In this document: piece after piece, positions 51,311 through 61,370 of the stretch
Numbering within the stretch: position 1 is the stretch's first letter
Layout of the letters: each line of letters begins with the position of its first letter
From: Cyprinodon diabolis
Taxonomy: Eukaryota > Chordata > Actinopteri > Cyprinodontiformes > Cyprinodontidae
DNA: 64,000 nucleotides
Reading direction: 5' to 3'
Assembly: GCA_030533445.1 (NCBI GenBank)
Contig: CM060062.1
Coordinates: 15,456,164 to 15,520,163 of the forward strand
Notes under the pieces: model-generated
Databases searched by the model: none
Told to the model about the DNA's origin: nothing
The model's input: the letters and a program-made list of their open reading frames with translations, nothing else
Made by a program: the position numbers and the translations under genes

Positions 51311-52606
51311 TTCAAGTCAGTGACTTGATGCAATCTGCTGTATATTCAGTTTTAAATACTTTTTAACTAAATAGTCTTGTAGCTTTAATGGAAGTGAAGA
51401 CATGCCACACCCATGCTACTTACATACTCTATGCTAGCATGTTCACTTAAAAATTACTATGATTTAGGGCACAACAAATTCTTAATGAATAATTTTATTA
51501 TTCCGATACCAAAGAAAAAAATCAAAGCTTGAAACCATTTCACAGTTCAGATGGCCAAGTACACACCTAAACAACAATCTCTAAGGACCCTAGAGAACCA
51601 TGAGTGGGCCATTGATTTGCATCTGACTTGGAATGTGCCAAGGAAGATTGTCCTCCAAGTCCTTAAAAAAGAACAGTGCTCCAACTACAGGTTACTTTAG
51701 TTTAAGCCTTCAAAAATGACATGGACTGGAGTTAAGTCCAGTTGCTTGTGATTTAAGAATTTTTTGCGGTTATGAATATAATATATGAATAAATAAGACA
51801 ATTATGGCAGAGACTGAGATACTGTAAGGTTCTACTAAAGATCTCTGAAATAATGTTTTTTATTATTTTTTTTTAACCAGAGTGCGAAATACGGGAGGGG
51901 TCCGGGGGGGCTCGACCCCCCCGATTAACCCATGAGACCCCCTGAAAGCCTCAAAAGCAAAATTTAAAGGGGGTCTTAAATTGTGTCAAAAAAAATTTAA
52001 ATAAAATGTTCTGGCTCCTTAGGAAGCCATTGCTCATATTTGCATATTTTTTCTAAGTTATATACCAGAAGCTTTCTTATGTATAATATTTGATATAGTC
52101 GTATTTTGAAAGCACCGGAAGTTGAGCAGTTGGTGTCTGTTTAACGAGTAAACACTGCATAGCTACTGTTCTCTCTGTGCTGCGTTTTTGGCCAGTACAG
52201 CATATAAGTTGATGTGAAGGGTATATTTCGTTTATGTACATATAGTACTATGTTTCATGTTGTGTTTGGAGGTTTATTACAAGAAAGGTCACTGAGAAAA
52301 GAAGTTTAAAAAGACGCTAGCATACGCGATAACTAGCCCTTAGCGATGCCGCTAGCTAGCGGCTAATGTTAACATGTTGATTGTGTCATTATGTGTTTCT
52401 GTACATATTCAGGGAATATGTTGAGTTTATTATTTAGGAGAATTGTGCCTGTTTATTTGGAATTGTGCCTATTTACACAAAGACTTATGCACATTATTTC
52501 TTTGTTGCAGTTTTACCATTCGTTCATTCATCCATCCATACCAGCCAATAAATCCAAAGAAAAGGCAACTTCAATAAAGACTGGAAACAGACTGAACAAG
52601 GTTCAT

Positions 52607-54668
52607 TCACACATTTTTATTTAGAAACATCAGCTGCGTTAACATCTTTGGGCCAAGGCGATTGCGCCGCTTACAAACCATTTCTCCTGCTTTTGAGAAC
52701 ACCCTTTCACAGAGCACTGATGATGACGGCTTACATAAAAATGTCATTGCAAGTTTGTAAAACGTAGGATAATTTAGTCTTTGCGATTTCCAGTATTGTA
52801 GTGGATCCTGTGATCTTGGTGTGTTCTCCTCGGAGATGTATCTTTGTACCTCGATAATGGCATCGGTGGTGACATTTGAATTGGGCTTGCTCTCCTTGAC
52901 TTCCATGTCCAGCTGGTGCCACAGGTTGTCATCTGAGGAAACAATAAAATGCATCTGTGTTACTAATTCATTGTATTCACATGGAGTGATTTGCATGAAC
53001 ATTAAAATACAAATGAACACAATTAAGAATCATAGATACCTGGATTGGAATCAAATGGTTGAGTTGAAGGTCCAGCTTGGGCATCTTCCATTTGTGTTGG
53101 TATAGCATTTCTCATTACTGCCGCACACTCTGATTTTAGTCTTTTCACTGCATCATTGGCTTTTGACACTTAAGAATGCCATGGTCTTGAACCGAGGGTC
53201 CAGCAGTGTTGGCATTGTCATTAAACTCAATGACTCCAGGTTGCACAGAGTTTCTAGCAGTCTTCTTTTTAGGTTTTCCACAAGATTAATTGCGGTTTCC
53301 GTGGTTACATTTAATGCATTGCGTTGCAGTGAGTGGTGCAACATTTTGAGCATTGGGATTACCTTTGATCCAGACACTCTTTTTTCCTCAGACAGCTCCA
53401 CTGTCGCTTGATTAAATGGAGCAAGCACACAGAATGTCTCCTCTATGATTTTATAATCATTTGTAATGAGCTGAGGTATATCACTTTTTAAAGAAGCTAG
53501 TGATACCAACACCGACTCCTTCTGTTCCGCCATGCGTTCCAGCATTAAATATGTGCTGTTCCATCTAGTTGACACCTCATTCATTCAATTCTTCACTGGT
53601 CCTCCCATCTGTAGCTGGACTTGTGCCAGCTTCTCTTTGGCTGTAGTACTGGTTCTAAAGTATGTTACAATATGCTTTGTTTTATTTCGGATATCAGTCA
53701 ATTTGGTCACATGATTTTCGAACTGTTAAATTCAAAGAATGCGCTATGCAAATCGTGTGCCTGATTTGGAGCTTTTTGACACATGCAACCATGTTTGCAG
53801 CCGCATCTGTGACAAGACATGTCACTTTCTTTGCTATGGCCCACTCCTGCATTAAGTTTTTCTTTACTTGGGCCATATTTTCAGCAGTGTGCTGCTGAGG
53901 GAAGTGTTCCACTCCTAACATTGATGTACACAGTGTATGGTTCTCACTGTTGACATAGTGACAGGTCACAGCCAGGTAAGGCTCCATGTTCATGGATGTC
54001 CACATGTCAGATGTTAGGCTGACGGCAACTGCACTCTTCAGTTCTTTTTTAATTTGCTCCTTTTTCTCCTCATACCTCTGGCTAATCATGGTCTTGATAG
54101 CCTAAAATTAATAACACAAGTGGAGTAGATTAATGAATGATATCAAATAACATGCATATACTTTGTTAACATGTATAACAGTTTGTTTCACGTACCTTTC
54201 TGCATGGCAGAACATATGAGGGCTCAAGGAGTTGGACCAGCTCTCGGAACCCCTTGTCTTCCACAAGGCTAAGCGGCTGACAGTCTGTAATGATCATATT
54301 CATTACAGCCTCATCAATCGCCTGCTTTCTTGAAACACCAGGGCTGATCACGGGAGTATTAACTTGTTCTTCCATCTCATGCCGGGCACGGTAATGCCTC
54401 AGAATTGGGGAAGTGCTCCGGTTACAGTAAGACAGCACCTGGGAGCAAATCCTACATTTCACCTACAATAGAAATAAAAGTGAATCCATCTAAACTAATT
54501 AAAATATTCTTCAGAAAGAAATGAGAATAACCCGACAGAAGAATGATCAATGGTGGAAACGAGAAAGGAATAATAATTTCCCTTATTCTCAGTGATAAGA
54601 TCCCACACGGGTTCTCAGTGACAATGATCCCACACGGGTGAAAACTTCCTCTTCCTTGATTGATCCAT
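52607..54668 (-). pseudogene. hAT (BED zinc finger) transposase, interrupted
   Basis: Four apparent exons on the minus strand: 54668 to about 54600 (MDQSRKRKFSPVWDH, start of a BED finger), 54463-54196, 54101-53040 and 52932-52607. The zinc finger continues as KCRICSQVLSYC..TSPILRHYRARH. The middle contains SLTSDMWTSMNMEPYLAVT, VTDAAANM and NEVSTRWNSTYLMLERM; the end carries the hAT dimerisation block YPTFYKLAMTFL..PSSSVLCERVFSKAGEMV. Breaks: a frameshift near 53695, a stop TGA near 53586, and a frameshift near 53165. It cannot make a full transposase as it stands. Confidence 0.88.
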
Positions 54669-54851
54669 AGTTTTAGATGACAAGCCAAAAACCAATGCAA
54701 AGCAAACAACTCAAACTATCTCCAGTCAACAAAACCCACAAACGTGTCGACACATTTTCTGTTTATAAATACCATTTGGCGCGTTCACAATCAAACGACA
54801 CAGGAACTGTATCGGTCACGTGGTTTTCCTTAAAGAGATACGCGCACCGAC

Positions 54852-56279
54852 CAGTGTTGGGCACGTTACTTTGAAAAAGTAATTAGTTGTAGTTACTAGT
54901 TACTTCTCCCAAAAAGTAACTGAGTTACTAACTGAGTTACTCCACAATAAAAGTAACTAGTAAAAGTAACTATTGCGTTACTTTTGCGTTTCTCGCCCCC
55001 GTAACCCTCACCACCCGGCCCCCACCTTCTCGGTGTGTTTCCAAAGCCAGCTGAATAGAGCGGACGACAAAGACAAGAACCTGCAGAGAGTTTTGCATTT
55101 ATTGCAACTCAACGTAAATGACATCAGGGGGGAACTCGATGTGAAGTTTTTTAACAGGGCATTCAGATCTGGTGAAATTAATAACTGGGGATGTCTAATT
55201 CTGAAATCCTGTGTGTTTGGGTTGTTATAGATACTGCAACATCTATCTATCCATCTATCTATCTAGATGTATACTCTGTGTGTGACATAAAATATGGATC
55301 TCCATCCCTGCCACAAAGGCCATCAAATAATGTTTAAAATAAAAAATACAGTAGGTTGAAAAGGCAGAGTATCCATCCATCCATCCATCCATCCATCCAT
55401 CCATCCATCCATCCACCATCCATCCATCCATCCATCCATCATCCATCCATCCATCCATCCATCCATCATCCATCCATCATCCATCCATCCATCCATCCAT
55501 CCATCCATCCATCCATCCATCCATCCATCCATCCATCATCCATCCATCCATCCATCCATCCATCCATCCATCCATCTCCCTTTCATTTGATCGTTCACGC
55601 TCTCCATAGTTCTCCTGTGGCGCGAGCACAGGGCGGCTGTTGCGCGCCTTTAGCGAGCATGCGCGTTTCCTGTCGCTTGCGCGGTGCATCGTGCCGCCTG
55701 CGCTGTGCGGAGATGCAGAGGAAACCGTATGTGATGGGGAAACGCAGCTCGACGTAACACCGGTATTTCTTCAGGAAAACGCTGTTTTGCTGCTGGAGTC
55801 ATCCTCACTCTCCATCTCTCTGTGTGTGCTGTACGTTAACACCCGACAACAGAAACACCCATCTACCCCACTCACAGACGGAATCTCACTATACATCAGC
55901 CATTCTCATCCTCCCCTCTCTCATGACAAAGCGCACACCTCTGGATGACCTAAAAAATAATCTTTAATATCTCTTAAACAAAAGTAGCACAAACAATATT
56001 TTTTTTTCTGCACAAATCTGCACTAACGTTGCACTAACCATTCAGTCTATTTGCAGAGTTTTTTGACGTGGGTGGGGTGTCAGCTTCACGCAGCTGCGCA
56101 CGAGTCCTATCATGAAAAAAGGTTCATTGTGCGACTTGAGTAACGCGCAGTAACGGGGTGTCTGCTATAGTAACTGCGTTATAGTTACAGTCAAAGTAAT
56201 TAGTTAGATTACTCGTTACTAAAACAAGGTAACGGCGTTAGTAACGCTGTTACTTTCAACGCCGTTAGTCCCATCACTG
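54852..56279. mobile_element. Nested non-autonomous hAT-type element
   Basis: 1428 bp, ends CAGTGTTGGG / CCCATCACTG (inverted, one mismatch in ten), with an exact 8-bp duplication GCACCGAC on both sides (54844-54851 and 56280-56287). The two ends are crowded with AGTAACT/AGTTACT-type heptamers, as in subterminal transposase-binding repeats. No transposase inside. Its interior includes the CCAT array and a GC-rich block (55620-55760). Its termini differ from the host hAT, so it belongs to a different family. Confidence 0.93.
55371..55576. repeat. (CCAT)n array, interrupted
   Basis: 206 bp of CCAT with scattered CCACCAT and ATCATC interruptions. It yields artificial IHPS and MDGW repeat frames on the two strands, which are not genes. 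Confidence 0.97.
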
Positions 56280-57460
56280 GCACCGACACGGGGCTTCGCC
56301 TTGTTTGCTCTGCGCATGCGCCAAGGTTTCAGTGTCGTCAGACCCATCACTAGCTTACGGTGTGGTTATTGGAAATGATGGTTATCTACCTGCTAAGATA
56401 AGAGTGAGGGCAGGACATAAAATATTTTTATGTCGCTAATGGTCACTAAAATGTTTTTAAGCTCAACATGTCCAGTATTAAAATTCAAAACCTTTATTCA
56501 CGAATATGCTCTGCTTTTTGCGAAGTGGAGCCAGCCAATCCTGTTTGCATATGCAAATTAGCCATGTGCTTTTCCGCAGTTAATAACACGGGCAACGAGG
56601 AACAGATTGCGTGAAGACAGCAGGTCTTCACTCCTGTTTGTGGACCTCAACGGACCTCCTCTGGACAAATTCGACCCATTTCCATTCGTCAGAAACTGGA
56701 TTAAAGCAGGACATATGCGTGCATGAAAGAGAGAGACAGACAGACAGTCTTTGTGCATGTGTTTTTCATAGACTGACTGTCTGTTCAGGCTTTTGCCCGC
56801 TCCACCAGATTCACAGAAAAGTTCATCCACCAAGCTGTCAGGAAGCTAAGCCCCCCTCAAAAAAAAAAAAAAAAAAAATCACTCCGGACAAACTGTCTCC
56901 TGCACTACTATTAATACTATATTTATTTACTGTTCTTTTGCACTGTTACTGCCTTTTTGCTCTAGCATAAGTATTGCATATTTTATATTATTGTACATTT
57001 TATATTTTATTGTGAAATTGAATGTTTACATTTTAGCATTAGGAACTGATCTTATCTGTTGTGCCTGTGCACTTTATCTGTTTCACTGTTGGTGAATAAG
57101 AAACGTCCTCTCCAGTCCTTGTATCTCTGGTGAATCTGAAGAATTGACATTAAAGCTGACTTTGAAATGTATTGGCCTACTGCATATTGAGAAAATTTAG
57201 ATCGGTATTGCGCAACAATTGGGAGATGGTGACCCCCCCAAATATTGACAGGTATTTCGCACACTGTTTTTAACCATGTTTGGGTAGAATATTACCAAAT
57301 TTTCCAGAATTCTTTTCCACGCATTCTGGCAATCGGCATTCTGCTTCTAAATCAAGGAAATTCTCTCTGCCAGACAGAAATGTTGTGTCTGCAATAATGT
57401 AACTTTTCAGAAATCAAAAATATCAAACTTCTGCATGTAGCCTCTTATGTGACCTCATAC

Positions 57461-58240
57461 TGTCATGATGGGTTTTGGTACTAGCCCACATGCAGAACAC
57501 AACCGGAGACAGGGGAAAAAGTTCAAAAGGTTTATTGAAATACACAGGTTGAACACTGAACTGATTCTGGGGTAATCTGGTCCAGGACTGGTCACGACTG
57601 ATTTTCACTGCAGAGGGGGACAGAATGGTTAGCAGAAGCCGGGTAATCTTGCTGGTTGATTGAGCACAGGTCTGTACCTGTTCTGAGGTTTGAGCAGAGT
57701 GGCATAGGGGGAAACCTGGAGGGTCTAGAGGCAGACGGCAGGCTGAGGGCTAACAGGTTTGACTTTCCAGGGTTCTTCCCCGATCAGACAGACTGATTTC
57801 AGACAGGGAAACTCTTCCAGAGTTTCTGATCTCCAGGGCTCTTCAGTAGTCAAACAGACTGGTTTCTGACAGAGAAACTCTTCCTGAGTTTCTGGTTTCA
57901 GACAGGTTCTTCCTAGAAGCAGAGAGGACAAAAACAGATTAGGTTCAGGTTCAGGTTAACAGGGAGTCTAGATTCAGACAGGCAGGTTGGCTCAGATTTG
58001 CTAACCATAACTGGCAAAACACTCTGGCGTCGGAGTGTTGTCCACAGCCCACTTAAGTACTGGTCCCCTGATGAGCAGATGAGAAGCAGCTGGTGAAGTC
58101 AGCTCCAGCTTCAGGAGATCCAGTACGCCCTCTGGTGGAGGAAGGTAGACAGCACCCCAGATCCCAACCGAAGAAAAAACAATCAGGAAGGGATCCTCAG
58201 CGCCCTCTGGTGGGCAAGCCTCTGGATCCCAACTAAGTAC
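57461..58240 (-). mobile_element. LTR-like repeat with tandem units and CTCF-like motifs
   Basis: On the minus strand it ends with tttcaataaacctttt and ...ccatcatgaca, a transcript-like 3' end shared with 60987-61370. It contains two imperfect tandem copies of about 66 bp (57760-57905) and two copies of a CTCF-like site. Starts TGTCATGA on the plus strand; the other border is uncertain. Confidence 0.5.
58123..58215 (-). promoter_or_regulatory. Two CTCF-like motifs in the same orientation
   Basis: On the minus strand CCACCAGAGGGCGTAC (58123-58138) and CCCACCAGAGGGCGCT (about 58199-58214) both match the CTCF core, 76 bp apart. They lie in a short duplicated segment of the LTR-like repeat. Occupancy is unknown. 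Confidence 0.5.
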
Positions 58241-58769
58241 TAAGTAACACGCTTTGTTCAACTTTTTACAGGAGAAAAATAAAAAATGATATGAGGTGCT
58301 TGTGCAAGAGCATGAATTAAAAAGTTTTGACAATTTTGAAAGTTAATTTTATTACTTAAATGGATTAAACAAAGCAAAACAAATGAAAAAAACATTTTTT
58401 TTTACGTTAAAACAACATATCTGTATGAGTGATCAATTCCTTACAAAACTAGACTTTCAAAGAAAAACTTTCCTTCACCTTTGGTTTTATACAATATCAA
58501 GACTTGATTAAAAACTATCAGATCATAAATACTGTCCACTTTAACACATTGCTCTGTTGAGCCTATTTTACCAATAAGCAGCAGGAGCCAGGTTATTGTT
58601 CAGTGACTTTCCTTTCAGAAATCCTGAACTAAATATTGCTTTTCAACCTGATTTTCAAGCTTTTTCAACATAATTTAATAATTAAAGCCGGTCATCTAAC
58701 TAGCATTACAGGTCTGTTATAGTTAGGTCAGTGGGTCTATGTATAGGGCTACAGGTAGTCACTGTGCTG

Positions 58770-59700
58770 TTTGGTGATATGGTGTCTACCACACTCGACA
58801 TGGACAAGAGGAAAGAGTTGCATCAGGAGATTAGAAAGAAAATTGGAGCAGCTTGATGTTCGTGTGACTACAGTTCCACATATTATTCAGAAATGTAAGA
58901 TCCACAGGACTGTAACCAACCTCCCTGGATATGTAGGAGGAAGATTGATTTTCAATCAAAGATGAACAATACAAATGGTAACCTTCTCAAGAGACTAAAG
59001 GTTAAACTAAATCTCAAGGAATACCAGTTTCCGACTGCACCATCTATCACCATTAGAGCCAATGTGGACTTAATGGAACATGAACAAGGAGGACACCATT
59101 GTTAAAAACAAATCAGACTGGAATTTGCCATACATTTTGACAAGCCAAAAAGCATGTTGGAGAATGTCCTATGGGCAGATGACACAAAATAAAAATTTTA
59201 ACAAGACACCAATCTTTGTTCACAGATGGAAAAGTGAAGCATATAAAAAAAGAAAATAAAAACAAATAAAACACTGTCCCTCCTGTGGAACAGAGGATCT
59301 GTTGTGTTCTGGGGCTGCTTTGCTTCATCTGGCACAGACTGTCTTGAATATCTACAGAGCAAAATGGAGTCTAATGGCCATCAAAAGATTCTAGAGAGAA
59401 TTGTGTGACCCAGTGTCACAAAGTTTGGTCTTAGCCCTAGCTCTTGGGTCTTGGAATGGGTGAATGACCCAAACCATACAGATAAAAACACACAACAATG
59501 GCTGTAAAATATTGGACTAATTCTGAAGTGGCCCTCTTTGGGCTCTGACCTAAAACCTACTGAGCATATATTGAAGGAGTTGACAAAGTCTAGAAAAGGC
59601 ATCCTTTGCCCATGAGGGTGGGCCAGGATACCTGGTGAGAGGAGAAGTCTCCTTGACAGTTACAGAAATTCCTTCATTTTAGAGATTGCCTTAAAAGGTT
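58770..59700 (+). mobile_element. Decayed Tc1/mariner element
   Basis: Plus-strand remnants in transposase order: LWADDT-like region near 59168-59190 (first catalytic position), tgttctggggctgctttgc (59308-59326; the V.WGCF motif), and DLKPTEHILKELTK-like near 59550-59590 (third catalytic region). Many stops and frameshifts. Ends not located. Confidence 0.7.
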
Positions 59701-60986
59701 GTGCAAAAAAAACGACTGGGTTAAGGGTACCATATTTTTTGTTGAAGCCTGTTTTATGAGTTTATTTCTTAAATCATTCTGTTGACTAAGGTTCTAAGCA
59801 ATGCCTGACTTACTTGTTAGTTTTCGTATAATCTGTTTTTATCATTACATTTTTTAGATTCAAAGTTATTTCTGTGACCATTATAGTTTTTTTTTTTGTT
59901 TTTTTTCATTAAGCTTAATGGAGGGGGTACTAAAAATTTTACCCACATGTGTATAAATCTAACCCTTTAAACCATCTGGTCATTCAGACTAACTAAAACA
60001 AAATAAATCTACATTAACCTCACAGAAACCATACACACTACTGTCTACTGAAAGTAAAATTTGATGATCACATCAGAGCTACATACTTGTGAGGATTTTT
60101 GCCAATTATTTGATCAGTACACTTAAATCTTTATAGAGTTGGAATCTAAAACAAAATCAGCATGCATTGTCCCCCTTTTTTATGGTAACCCTTATGGTTA
60201 TATACAAACTGTCTACTTGACAATAAAAGAGACTGACAGATCTGATGATTAATGAAGATAATAAGGTCTAACTACCTCAGTGATTACCCTCAGCAAGAGA
60301 GGGAAAAAAAAACATCTTAACAAAGAAAAAAAATTACCATGCCCAGTTATTCAAACATATAGACTTAAAGGTCTGTGATACATTTAGTTAGACATCAAGT
60401 GACTTGACAAACTAAACATATAACTTTATCACTGAGAAGACCAATGTTTCAAAAAGAAAAAGAACAAGGGACACAACAAATATGTTTAAGCTGTAACTAG
60501 CCTTCCATCTGGTATAGTTTATCTAACTTAGACATTAGAGTATTCCCAGTTATGGCTCATCAGCTGCAATGAGTTTGCAATACAGTTGAAATGTTGTTGT
60601 ATGGGGGGAAAAAACAACAACCAAAGAACATAAATTGGCATATCGAATAAATGCTATGAAGTCCTCTACACTAATAAAAAAAAAAAAAAACAGGCTATTT
60701 AGATTCCAGACTATTCCTAATAACTGTGTGTTTGGGCGAGTTAGGAACCAAAGGGAGAATGTCCCAGAAGGAAAATTAGGTTATTGCTATTCATGTCAGC
60801 AGAAGGTCTGAATTTTCTGCCTTAATCATCTCAGTTTATCACCTTGGACTCTGTATTCAAATGATGACATAATTGGCTCAAGATTGCATGTAGAGGGACA
60901 TACTAACATGACTGAAAATGACTCCTTTAGGAATTATTTCAGCTCTTGAAAGAAATGTCTTATTGTAAAGGAATCAGTCAAATGTG
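59701..60986. other. No gene recognised
   Basis: AT-rich, probably including the 3' end of the Tc1 copy up to about 59955. Poly-A run near 60678-60692. Nothing else recognised. Confidence 0.6.
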
Positions 60987-61370
60987 TCAGGATTTTCTTA
61001 AGGGATCTGACCCACATGCAGTAAACCACTCAGAGAACCAGGGTAAAAGTTTGAACAGGTTTATTGATGAAACCAGCGGGGTTGGATTCAGGAAACACAG
61101 TGAACTGGTGAACCGGAACTGGAAGAGGGAAGGGAAGTATCAGTGGTCAGTTCAGGATCCGTGGGAATTTTGAACGATGACTTGGAGAGACAGAGAAAAC
61201 GGGACTCACGTTAGTGGAGAAAACTTTCCTCCCAGAATCCAGTCGGTCTGGGTTTTTCCAGAGGTTGATACTTGTTGGAGGGCGGCGGGTATAGACTTGG
61301 TTAGACCCAGAGGAGCTATTGAGCGGACTGTCACTTGGGAATCCAGGAGTCTCCCCAAAAGTTTATAGTT
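60987..61370 (-). mobile_element. LTR-like repeat fragment
   Basis: Its minus-strand end (caataaacctgttcaaac ... actgcatgtggg ... atcctgaca) parallels that of 57461-58240, so the two are related copies. Confidence 0.45.

Larger units (their letters stand above)
46011..51877. other. Region without a recognised gene, repeat-rich
   Basis: Should hold the 5' exons of the cfap100-like gene, but none could be supported; a short minus-strand frame near 48985-49020 (MTNTKERKSVG, before GTGAGA) is only a possibility. Repeats: CCAT-linked repeat at 47739-47825, two related repeats at 48485-48640 and 51060-51310, poly-C at 50532-50548, degenerate CCTAA-type sequence at 50635-50735, and a 20-bp tandem duplication near 50903-50941. 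Confidence 0.5.
51878..57266 (-). mobile_element. hAT transposon, full length but decayed, with a nested element
   Basis: 5389 bp. The ends are inverted repeats matching at 14 of 15 positions (CAGAGTGCGAAATAC at 51878; CAGTGTGCGAAATAC reading in from 57266). An exact 8-bp target duplication TTTTTAAC flanks it (51870-51877 and 57267-57274), as expected for hAT. G/C runs lie near both ends, including a hairpin of seven G and seven C at 51904-51922. The transposase gene (52607-54668) is on the minus strand. A 1428-bp hAT-type element is inserted in its 5' non-coding part. About 3.96 kb remain without that insert. Confidence 0.93.

Noticed and set aside
55323..55757. Long frames of IHPS and MDGW repeats on both strands
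   Set aside because: Translation of the (CCAT)n array.
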